In this document: positions 27,473 to 35,543 of the stretch, one piece after another
Layout of the letters: each line of letters opens with the position of its first letter
Numbering within the stretch: the stretch's first letter is position 1
DNA from: UBA1941 sp046329555
Lineage (GTDB): Bacteria > Bacteroidota > Bacteroidia > Chitinophagales > LD1
Direction of reading: 5' to 3'
DNA length: 64,000 nt
NCBI GenBank assembly: GCA_046329555.1
Contig: JAXLUK010000002.1
Coordinates: 806,001-870,000, forward strand
Made by a program: the position numbers and the translations under genes
Notes under the pieces: generated by a model
Database searches by the model: none
What the model saw: the letters and a program-made list of their open reading frames with translations, nothing else
What the model was told of the DNA's origin: nothing

Positions 27473-28674
27473 AAATCTTCTATTTTTTCCTTAACTCTTT
27501 TATAAGCGTATTCACATGAACTATCGAAGGATTTGAAATGTTCATTCTCCTTGTCAAATAATGCTAAATAGAAAATTTTGAAATAGTATCGTTGGTCGTT
27601 CCCAACTTTTTTAGAGCGATTTCTTATGTAGTCGAAATGCTTATTTATCAACCTATAGATTTCTTTACCACTTTTTTCAGACAATGAAATTTCCTTACTC
27701 AATTCTTGTATAGTTGGAAAGTCGACATTTCTTTTAAACTTTAAAAAATTTAATGCTGCGCCGAATCCTGTTAAGCTTTGAGATTTTTTAAAAACATTTA
27801 GGGCGTCTTTTCCGAATGGAGGACCTGATAATTCTAATTCTGGCGATTTGAAATCTTCTTCATTATAAATGAAGCCATCGGACAATTGAATGAATCGTTC
27901 TAATACCTTCTTGAAGGTTTGCATGAAATTTTTGAATCCTTCCTTTTCTTCTTCGGTTTTTTCTAGTGACTTAATGGTTTGAAAAGTATTTAAAATATCT
28001 ACTCTTTCTAAAGGTGTCTCTGTGTTTTCTATGAAAGAGTAATAACCATCTAAAATATCTTGAAATTTATATTCGTTTGTGTCTTGACTTGCCGGTACAG
28101 CTTCGGTGTCACGAATTAGTTTAACTCCATCAATTTCTTTATCTAAGTAATCCAAATAAAGAATTTCCATTAGGTGTCTGGTTGACATTGTAGTTTGACC
28201 CGTATTTAGGGTCAACATTCTATATAAAATACCGAGCTTTCCTAAGCCAATATAAATTTCAGCTCGAATTGTTTGGTTGAAGAAAATTGAGGTGTCAAAG
28301 GCTTTGACTTTATTACTTTGTATATCATGAAAGAGGTCAATTATAACGTACGTCCTCTGTAATCCATCTAAGATTAGCATTTCCTTCTTGTCGACCAGAT
28401 AACTGATATATTCTGCATCCTTAAAAGTTTTATAATCAAAAGCTGTGTCAATTTCTTCTTTTTTGACTGCAAGTACAATTGGTGGAATTGTACAACCTTT
28501 CAGCAAGTCTAGTCGAAGAGTTTCTTGCAAATTTGACTTTATCACTCTTTTTCTTTGATAGTCGTTATTGCTCAAAATGTATTGAGCAAATTCTAAATAA
28601 TCCTTTATGCTTATCTCAACAAGCACATTGGTAGCACTAATCCTGTGGTCGGGAATAAATGATAGAACTTTCAT
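27469..28674 (-). CDS. DGQHR/DndB-like domain protein
   Basis: 401 residues. Motif LILDGLQRTYVI (DGLQR at 103-107) is a variant of the DGQHR/DGQQR signature of DndB-, DUF262- and ParB-related folds. IPPIVLAV upstream and LTLNTGQTTMSTRHLMEIL (about 154-172) downstream match the 'N.gq..vs..h' element of DndB-like DGQHR proteins. DndB represses the phosphorothioation genes; orphan DGQHR proteins occur in defence islands. No dndCDE is visible. It is the first gene of a two-gene operon with the HEPN-like protein; codon usage is AT-rich compared with ruvA or prfA. Confidence 0.7.
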   Translation of the reverse strand: MKVLSFIPDHRISATNVLVEISIKDYLEFAQYILSNNDYQRKRVIKSNLQETLRLDLLKGCTIPPIVLAVKKEEIDTAFDYKTFKDAEYISYLVDKKEMLILDGLQRTYVIIDLFHDIQSNKVKAFDTSIFFNQTIRAEIYIGLGKLGILYRMLTLNTGQTTMSTRHLMEILYLDYLDKEIDGVKLIRDTEAVPASQDTNEYKFQDILDGYYSFIENTETPLERVDILNTFQTIKSLEKTEEEKEGFKNFMQTFKKVLERFIQLSDGFIYNEEDFKSPELELSGPPFGKDALNVFKKSQSLTGFGAALNFLKFKRNVDFPTIQELSKEISLSEKSGKEIYRLINKHFDYIRNRSKKVGNDQRYYFKIFYLALFDKENEHFKSFDSSCEYAYKRVKEKIEDL

Positions 28675-28774
28675 TTTAAAGTATTATAAAAGGTCGAAAG
28701 ATACAAAAGCTTTTATTTCAGAAAGAAACCCTATGAAAAATAGGGTGTTCAAACTGATTGCGAACAACGGCAGA

Positions 28775-30418
28775 CTGTGAATCTACCTCAAAAAAATAGT
28801 TTTCCATAATAGGCTCAAAGGCATGATTTCTGCTGATTGTCGGCATGAATTACGTTCAGGGAAGTAACCGGCTGCAAATGACCGTTTCCAGTCTGGAAGA
28901 TCAGATAGAGGCTGATAATCCGGTGCGGTTTATTGATGCATTTGTGGAGAAATTGGATTTATCACAATTGGGGTATCAGGAGGTGGTTTTGAAAGAAGAA
29001 GGCCGGCCGCCTTTTCATCCCAAATTATTCCTTAAGATTTATTTGTACGGTTACCTTAACGGTATTCGCAGTAGTCGCAAGCTTGACCGCGAGTGCTTTC
29101 GTAATCTGGAACTGCAATGGCTCACCGGATATCTCTTCCCCAACTATCACACCATCGCCGACTTTCGAAAAGTAAACAACCGTGCGCTGCGCAACACGTT
29201 TAAGTTGTTCGTTCTGTTTCTAAAGGAAGCCGATCTCGTTTCTGGCAAGCATGTAGCTGTGGATGGCACGAAGGTGCGTGCCCATAACAGCAAGAAAAAC
29301 AACTACAACCCTAAAAAGATTGAACGGCATTTACTGTATATCGAAGAAAAGACCAGTGAATACCTGGCTGCCTTAGATGAAAACGACAAAGGTGAAGTGT
29401 CCGTGAATGACATCCACGCCAAACTCAAACGACTGGCAGAAAATAAAATCCGTTATGAGGCGCTGGCCGAACAATTAGAACAAACCAACGAACCCCAAAT
29501 CAGCACCACCGATGCAGATGCGCGAGCCTTGCTGGTACAGGGGCAGGTAGTTGAGGTGTGCTATAATATGCAGGCCGCTGTTGATGAAAAACACAAATTG
29601 ATTGTGGCTACCCACACCATCAATCGCAACGACCGCAATGCCCTTTACGATATCGCACTGGAGGCTAAAATCAACCTATCTGAAGAAGATCTGTTGGTGA
29701 CCAGTGATAAGGGCTACCACAATGCCCGGCAATTGCAGCAGTGTAAGGATGCAGGTATCACCACCATCTGCGCGCAGCAGGAGTTAGTGAACAGCAACGA
29801 CCATGGCACAACCCCAGCGTACCTCATTACCCAGTTTAAATACAACAAACGCACCGATACCTACCGGTGTCCCCAAGGAAGTATTTTACGCACTCAAGGC
29901 ACCTGGCACGTAAAGGCCCGCGATTATACGCCTTACCGATTTAAGAAGTATCGTACCCCTGATTGTAAGGATTGCCCCGCCAAGCACCTCTGTACCGGCC
30001 GGGCCAAGGGCGGCAGAGAGATAGAAAGAAGCGAGTTTGCAGAAGTGGTTGAACAAAACGCCAAACGTTACCAAAAGAACTACGCCACCTACCGAAAACG
30101 GCAAGAACTAAATGAACACGTCTTTGGTACCATTAAACGAAAGTGGGGCTATTACTACACCAACCTAAAGGGAAGAGAGAAAGTAAATGGAGAACACAGT
30201 TTAATTTGTTTAGTCTACAACATCAAACGCACCATCAACATCCTCGGTTTTGATGAACTCATGAAAAAACTAAAAAAATGGCAACCGAATTATAAGAGGA
30301 TCGCTGTTTTGTCTTCAAAACAGGGCGATTTTAAGCCCATTACAGCGTATTTATTTTTTGAGCTTAAATTAGCAGCCTAAATTTAACGCGGCTGTAATCG
30401 GCTATTTTTTGATTTAGC
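28775..30418 (+). mobile_element. IS1182-family insertion sequence
   Basis: The transposase gene is flanked by imperfect inverted ends: CTACCTCAAAAAAATAG at 28783-28799 and the complement of CTAAATCAAAAAATAG at 30402-30417. Exact ends are uncertain because the similarity to a truncated copy at 47018-47215 extends left to about 28766. It separates the DGQHR/HEPN operon from the DUF4062-ParB gene. Confidence 0.75.
28845..30380 (+). CDS. IS1182-family transposase
   Basis: 511 residues, full length. The N-terminus MNYVQGSNRLQMTVSSLEDQI begins a DUF772 domain (DNPVRFIDAFVEKLDL ... FHPKLFLKIYLYGYLNGIRSSRKLDREC). The DDE catalytic region includes HVAVDGTKVRAHNSKKNNYN, LLVTSDKGYHNARQL and the late RKRQELNEHVFGTIKRKWGYY (Glu). 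A Cys cluster (YRCPQGSIL ... CKDCPAKHLCTG) is the normal family zinc-like insertion. It appears intact. Its N-terminus is duplicated as a fragment at 47100-47246. Confidence 0.93.
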   Translation: MNYVQGSNRLQMTVSSLEDQIEADNPVRFIDAFVEKLDLSQLGYQEVVLKEEGRPPFHPKLFLKIYLYGYLNGIRSSRKLDRECFRNLELQWLTGYLFPNYHTIADFRKVNNRALRNTFKLFVLFLKEADLVSGKHVAVDGTKVRAHNSKKNNYNPKKIERHLLYIEEKTSEYLAALDENDKGEVSVNDIHAKLKRLAENKIRYEALAEQLEQTNEPQISTTDADARALLVQGQVVEVCYNMQAAVDEKHKLIVATHTINRNDRNALYDIALEAKINLSEEDLLVTSDKGYHNARQLQQCKDAGITTICAQQELVNSNDHGTTPAYLITQFKYNKRTDTYRCPQGSILRTQGTWHVKARDYTPYRFKKYRTPDCKDCPAKHLCTGRAKGGREIERSEFAEVVEQNAKRYQKNYATYRKRQELNEHVFGTIKRKWGYYYTNLKGREKVNGEHSLICLVYNIKRTINILGFDELMKKLKKWQPNYKRIAVLSSKQGDFKPITAYLFFELKLAA

Positions 30419-30583
30419 AGGAAATTAGGAGTGAATTTTAGTAGAACAATTGAATAAACAGGGTTTTTTCACATCCTGACGGTTTACGTATTGGCGATGG
30501 TAGAGCATTTGAAAAACGTCAGCCTTACATTTGCACAAATGCCCAAAAGAGTTGCGAATGTTGAATTTACAACTGTCACCCCA

Positions 30584-32143
30584 CTATTGCCAATACGATG
30601 TTGGTGGCAGTAAAATTGACTTTGTAAACCTGTTAATTTCCTTTGTCAAATTTGGTATTGAGTTTCGATGTGTTACGCCCTCAACATCTCTCGCTGATTT
30701 TTTCCCATCTTTTCGATATGCTGTTTTTGTATTTACAATTTCTGTGTTGTCCCAACTATAATGTTCTAAGTTTTTAGTTTCTTCACAATTCTCAACAACA
30801 ATTGCATAAAACTCCGCAGACAAGTCATTTTTATGTAGTTCTCTGAATTTAAATAATCTAGTATGCCCGTCGACAATTAAATACTTATCTCCTAACTTTT
30901 CTAATACTGGTGGATTAAATGGATACAAAATTGGTGTTTCCTTTGAATGGTCAGAAAGCTCTATATTTAGCACTTCAAATTTTGTTATTGTTCTTTCTAC
31001 TTCCTTGTAGTATTTAAAAGTTAACTCTGTTTGAATGTATTTATATCTTATTATTTGGTGCTGAGTTGGAAAAGTTTTATTAATCGCCACTTTTTTTATG
31101 TCCACTTTTATGTTTGAACAGCTGGAATACTGCGAAACTTCCTTTTTTATTATTTCAAAATATTCTTTTAATTGCGTTTTTGTAAGTGGTTTGATTTTGG
31201 GTATATGGCTTTTGTGTTTTTTCAAAGTCTTCCTTGCAATTTTATGAACTTTAATAACTTTATCAAGAATAGCCTCTGCATCATCTTTTGTTGTATAAAT
31301 AGAATTAGTTTCACCAAACGAAATAATTTCTACATTATGTTTATCATCATAATCTCTGATTAAGCCATAAAACGTTGGACGACTAGTAATTAATGAATTA
31401 TGGTAATGAATTACGCAGCCAAGTTTCGATAAAATATAAATCGATTTTGATTTTAAGTCATCAATAGATTTAGGGAAGAAATAAATGTTAATTGTTACGT
31501 TTCTGTTTTTGAGGTAAATGATAGTAGGTATTAGTTTAAAAACCCAATCTTTTTCGTCTGTGATGATATTTACGTTCTTTTTAGCCTTTATTAAACTTTG
31601 GGTAATATTTTCGAGACTTGTTTGGCTTTTTTGAATTTCGCTTACTTTAATCCAACCTTTGTCAGAGTATTTTGAATAATGATTTGTTAAACTACTTATG
31701 ACTGACCCAGATATTTCATTTTCGTTTTTCCAAGGAAATCCTAATGTTTGGTTTGATTTTACCTCGTTAAGAAAATTTTTCAGTGAATCAATATTATCAA
31801 CTTCTCCTCTTGAACCTCTTAAATCAAGTTCGGCACTTTCTATGAAATACGCAAAAATTGGTATGTTTCTTTCTTTTGCAATTAGAAACTCATTATGAGT
31901 GTATGATTTCCCTGTTGGTGAAAGTGAACCATATTTATTTCCAACAATTAAAACCATAAAATCAGATTTGTCCAATGCTGTTGAAATGAAAGTGTCTTGG
32001 TCTTCTGGTGAAGCTCCAAATGTTTCCATTGCAACTGGAATAAAAGTATCTGTTTGGGTTAAGGTATTGATGATACTTTTCCTTGTGTCCTTTAAGTCTT
32101 CGTAGGTCGAACTTACAAAGACAGTATATTTTTTGTTATTCAT
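30584..32143 (-). CDS. DUF4062 - PLD-like - ParB-like fusion protein
   Basis: 519 residues, AT-rich. Residues 1-150 are a DUF4062 domain (YTVFVSSTYEDLKDTRKSII ... DFMVLIVGNKYGSLSPTGKSYT-NEFLIA), a TIR/Toll-like module. Residues about 180-300 look like one half of a phospholipase-D-like fold (VNIITDEKDWVFKLIPTIIYLKNRNVTINIYFF ... VEIISFGE) but I see no HxK. Residues about 400-450 are a ParB/sulfiredoxin-like domain (PVLEKLGDKYLIVDGHTRLF, VDGHTR at 424-429). I know of no named protein with this order. The start codon overlaps the ISL3 target duplication, so the native upstream region now lies beyond 33420. Confidence 0.7.
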   Translation of the reverse strand: MNNKKYTVFVSSTYEDLKDTRKSIINTLTQTDTFIPVAMETFGASPEDQDTFISTALDKSDFMVLIVGNKYGSLSPTGKSYTHNEFLIAKERNIPIFAYFIESAELDLRGSRGEVDNIDSLKNFLNEVKSNQTLGFPWKNENEISGSVISSLTNHYSKYSDKGWIKVSEIQKSQTSLENITQSLIKAKKNVNIITDEKDWVFKLIPTIIYLKNRNVTINIYFFPKSIDDLKSKSIYILSKLGCVIHYHNSLITSRPTFYGLIRDYDDKHNVEIISFGETNSIYTTKDDAEAILDKVIKVHKIARKTLKKHKSHIPKIKPLTKTQLKEYFEIIKKEVSQYSSCSNIKVDIKKVAINKTFPTQHQIIRYKYIQTELTFKYYKEVERTITKFEVLNIELSDHSKETPILYPFNPPVLEKLGDKYLIVDGHTRLFKFRELHKNDLSAEFYAIVVENCEETKNLEHYSWDNTEIVNTKTAYRKDGKKSARDVEGVTHRNSIPNLTKEINRFTKSILLPPTSYWQ

Positions 32144-32149
32144 ATTTTG

Positions 32150-33419
32150 GGTTCTTCGCCATTATAAGTGGGTAGTTTATCTTCGGGTTCATGAAACCAG
32201 AACAATTATTCGGAGCAGCTATCGGCCTTCAGTCGCCATGGTTTATCAAGCAAGTTGAATTTAAGGAAGAAGGCAGCCACAGGGTCTTGCATCTATTTGT
32301 TGATTATGAAAGGGGCATTGACCTTTTAGGCAAAGATGGAAAGGTCAATAAGGCCTATGATCATGTTGAACGGACGTGGCGTCATTTAAACTTTTTCCAG
32401 CACGAGTGTTATTTACATGCTACTGTACCACGGATTAGGCAAGACGATGGTAGTACGCAAATGGTAACGGTACCATAGCCAGCGAAGGGAGCAGTTTTAC
32501 GCTTTTGTTTGAGGCCTTTGCAATAGAGTTGTGTAAGTCGGGATTGAGCCTGTCGGCCGCAGGAAGGTTGTTAGGAATTGATGGTAGAATCATTGGGCGA
32601 ATAATAAGACGTTATGTTGAAGAAGCCCGGTATAGTCAACCCTTAGAACAGGTTCGTGTGATGGGTGTAGATGAAACCTCATCTAGAAAGGGACATAACT
32701 ATTTAACGGTGCTCACCGATATGGAGCAAAAGAAAGTGGTTGGCATTGGCGTTGGTCGCAACGAGAAAGCGTTTTTAGCCGCTTTACAACAGTGCGCGGT
32801 ACGGCAGGTTGAACCTCAAAAAGTAGAGAAGGTGGTAATGGATTTATCGCCCAGCTACAAAGCAGCGGTATCCACCCATCTGGCAGCGGCGGAAATCGTG
32901 TTTGATCGGTTCCATTTAGAACAGCTAGTGAGCAAGGCTTTAGATGAAGTGCGCAGGAAAGAGGCGGCGCATAGTAAGCAGTTGAAAAACACGAAGTATC
33001 TCTGGCTGCGACGGGGTAGCGACTTAGGTATAGAACAAATGGAACAACTTCAGTTTTTGAGTAGTACCTATCCGCAATTGGGTAAAACGTATAGGTTTAA
33101 AGAGTGGTTTAAAGAAATATGCAATAGCGCCGATCCCAACACCGCTACATGGTTGATGAAAGAATGGTTATACAAAGCGCAACGAAGTAATATAGCGCCT
33201 ATCCAAAAAGTAGCCCAATCACTAAAAGCACATTGGAGCGGTATCGTTCAGTATTTTGAAAGTAGGTTAACGTCTGGTTATGTGGAACGCGTAAACCTCA
33301 AAATCCAGGAAATTAAACGAATGGCAAAAGGGTATAGAAATATGGAAAACTTCATTATCATGATATATTTCCATCTGGGTAAACTAAACCTCCAAACCCA
33401 CAAAATATGGTGAAGAACC
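32150..33419 (+). mobile_element. ISL3-family insertion sequence with 8-bp target duplication
   Basis: Ends are imperfect inverted repeats GGTTCTTCGCCATTAT (32150-32165) and the complement of GGTTCTTCACCATATT (33404-33419). ATATTTTG is repeated directly on both sides (32142-32149 and 33420-33427), the 8-bp duplication characteristic of ISL3. Length is 1270 bp. The insertion is 6 bp from the start codon of the minus-strand DUF4062-ParB gene. Confidence 0.9.
32191..33413 (+). pseudogene. ISL3-family transposase, frameshifted
   Basis: The N-terminal part (32191-32478, MKPEQLFGAAIGLQSPWFIK ... WRHLNFFQHECYLHATVPRI) stops at a TAG at 32476-32478. The rest continues in the next frame (SEGSSFTLLFEAFAIELC at about 32479-32532, with VMGVDETSSRKGHNYLTVL, VVMDLSPSYKAAV and a final SGYVERVNLKIQEIKRMAKG). 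The expected junction PWA-EGSSFTLLFEA is restored by adding one base at the break, so a single-base deletion inactivated the gene. The DDE residues are all present. Confidence 0.85.
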
Positions 33420-33427
33420 ATATTTTG

Positions 33428-33830
33428 TAGGGTCTATATTTATTGCTACCAACTCACAAATACCCGCAACTCCGCGTCTTTAGCTAATGTATCCATTTTT
33501 TAGAACAATATTGAAAATTAATGCGCTGAAAATTGTAGCGGCTGGATATACGCATTGCGTATATCCAATTCTTAAAAAGTATTATCCTTTAATCCATCTG
33601 GCGCGAATGCTTCCTAATTACTGCAAGCAAAATAAAAAATCCTGTTATTTAGATTAAGGAAAAACACTTACGATATTGTATCATGTAGCGCCAATTGAGA
33701 TGAATAGCGTTGGAAATATCGTAAGTGTCTTTTTCTGCCCTATCCTGCGCCATTTTCCCTCCGCGGCAGGGATTGAGTGGAAAGCCCGCAAGCGAGCGAG
33801 GTACGAGCGAGTGCGGACTTGGAACGATTT
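33428..33830. other. non-coding stretch with two palindromes
   Basis: No ORF of note. A 25-nt perfect palindrome (33543-33567; arms TGGATATACGCA) and a larger fold-back with arms 33659-33677 and 33715-33735 (CACTTACGATATT core) are present. The first bases after the ISL3 copy are the displaced native upstream region of the DUF4062-ParB gene. The end near 33775-33830 is a GC-rich block (CCGCAAGCGAGCGAGG) of a type that also appears, in other forms, near 35110 and 41120. Confidence 0.6.
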
Positions 33831-34841
33831 CTATGGCAATACCAAATCAATCGGCAAACGTTTTTCATAAGGCCGGTTATCCCTTATGACAGCAAACATT
33901 CTTTGAATCAACTTGTTTCGTACAGCGTTAATCACGGACATTTTGTTCTTTCCAGAAGCGACCATGCGCCGATAGTAATGTTCCATTTCCTTGGAATGTA
34001 CAATTGATGACATGGCAGCTAGATGCAAAAGACTCTTGATTGTTTTATTGGCATAGTGTGATACTCTGGTTTTACCTCTCACACTACTACCCGATCGATG
34101 TTCAAATGGTGCTACACCGCTATAACAGGCAAACTTTCTAGGACAGTTAAAATCTTTAAATTCATTGGTTGCCAATATCATATAAAGCGCTGTTACTTTC
34201 CCGATAGATTCAACCGAAGTCAACAGTTTAAATTGATGATTGATGTTTTCATCTTGTCCGATCAGCTCAGCAATTTCTTTTTCAATATGCTGGAGCGATT
34301 CGGTTATTCCCTGGACAGCTGCTTTCATCAAGCGTTTCTCTAACCGAAGCACTTGCTTTGTTACAAAACCGTCAGCCTCTTTTAATGGCGTTAAAAGGCT
34401 GTTTTTTTTACTGATTAGCCTGGTGCGGAGGGTGAATAGATGCTTGAGGCGTTGAAATGCTGCCGTTTTGGGCTGCCAGCGTTTTAAATCATCTTTGTTT
34501 TTAAAAGCGTACCAAGCAATCATCTCCGCATCTATCTGGTCGCTCTTGCCTCGCATTAGTTTATTGCTCTGTTTGATTTTTACAGGGTTTTCTAACCAAA
34601 CAATGGCCTCTCTTTTATGCAATCCCTCTAATAAGTGATTGACATAAATCCCCGTCTGCTCTAAGCAAAACACCGCATTGCCTAACTCAAATTCAGGGAA
34701 GTGCTTGAGTGCTGTTACGAGCTGCTTTACGCCATTGAGATTGTTTGGATAAACAGCGCTCAGGCACTTCACTCCAGAGGCCAGGACCGCAACATCGAAT
34801 TTCTCCTTCGAAACATCAATTCCTACAAAAAATTGCTTCAT
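33831..34841 (-). CDS. IS110-family transposase
   Basis: 336 residues from ATG 34841 (MKQFFVGIDVSKEKFDVAVL). The N-terminal DEDD RuvC-like domain shows GIDVSKEKFDV, FCLEQTGIYVNHL and GKSDQIDAEMIAWYA; the C-terminal Transposase_20 part shows LTSVESIGKVTALYMI, KFACYSGVAPFEHRSGSSVRG and the conserved late serine region. IS110 elements lack terminal inverted repeats and carry a structured upstream RNA that guides insertion. The gene is intact. The element ends could not be placed. Confidence 0.9.
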   Translation of the reverse strand: MKQFFVGIDVSKEKFDVAVLASGVKCLSAVYPNNLNGVKQLVTALKHFPEFELGNAVFCLEQTGIYVNHLLEGLHKREAIVWLENPVKIKQSNKLMRGKSDQIDAEMIAWYAFKNKDDLKRWQPKTAAFQRLKHLFTLRTRLISKKNSLLTPLKEADGFVTKQVLRLEKRLMKAAVQGITESLQHIEKEIAELIGQDENINHQFKLLTSVESIGKVTALYMILATNEFKDFNCPRKFACYSGVAPFEHRSGSSVRGKTRVSHYANKTIKSLLHLAAMSSIVHSKEMEHYYRRMVASGKNKMSVINAVRNKLIQRMFAVIRDNRPYEKRLPIDLVLP

Positions 34842-34929
34842 GTTTTTAATTTTAAAAATGATTGAATATGATAACGCCTTTGAACACAATCAATCCCTTG
34901 ATAATAGGCCGTTAGCCTAAATTTCTATT

Positions 34930-35020
34930 TGATGCTTGTTCAAAGAGCCGGCAGAGGTTTGAATCGCTTCATAGGTCATACCTGGGAAAGCCCATAATTC
35001 ACCTCTGCCGGTGTTATCTT
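34930..35020 (-). ncRNA. candidate IS110 bridge RNA region
   Basis: On the transposase strand, about 100-180 nt upstream of the ATG, an 11-bp perfect stem (arms 34948-34958 and 35001-35011) encloses two short hairpins, GGG-CTTT-CCC (34984-34993) and AGGT-ATG-ACCT (34973-34983). IS110-group elements are known to carry their bridge RNA in the non-coding end upstream of the transposase. The location and nested structure fit, but the boundaries and the loops' pairing with donor and target sequence have not been tested. Confidence 0.4.
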
Positions 35021-35169
35021 ATACTAACATATCCACATCTTTCAACAAAGAAAAAAGGACCAAAAAAGAAATCTCATAATAGTAATAGCCTTTAATTAAA
35101 AAGAGTGTGCAAGTCTAAAGGGAAAGCCCGGCGCCGCACACGGCGAGGCACGAGCCGAGCGGCGGCCGC

Positions 35170-35540
35170 CATAATTATCGACGGTTCGATATTCGACGAT
35201 TCGATGTTCGATTTTTCGATAATTTGATAATTCGATATTGACCTGTCGATTAGTCGAGCATCGATTAGTTGAAGTTAGGACCGCATTTGGGTTTCGATTT
35301 TTCGATGTTCGACGATTCGATATTCGACTTTTCGATAATTCGATATTGACCCGTCGATTAGTCGAACATCGAATAGTCGAGCATCGATTAGTTGAAGTTA
35401 GGACCGCTTTTGGGTTTCGATTTTTCGGTGTTCGACGATTCGATGTTCGACTGTTCGATATTCGACTTTTCGATAATTCGATATTGACCTGTCGATCAGT
35501 CGAACATCGAATAGTCGCATATCGATCCGTCGACCCATCG
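35170..35540. repeat. TCGA-rich repeat cluster 1
   Basis: About 35 TCGA sites in roughly 370 bp (counted by eye), arranged as short units such as TTCGATA, TTCGACG and TCGAACA. A larger tandem pattern is visible: TTCGATATTGAC starts at 35231, 35339 and 35477, with the shared block TAGTTGAAGTTAGGACCGC. Open frames here (152 and 128 codons) are by-products of the repeat. The cluster lies at the 3' end of the GH92 gene. Confidence 0.85.
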
Positions 35541-35543
35541 CCA

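Noticed and set aside
26285..28674. A complete Dnd phosphorothioation system
   Set aside because: Only a DGQHR-like protein is present; no dndA, dndC, dndD or dndE homologues are recognisable in the window.
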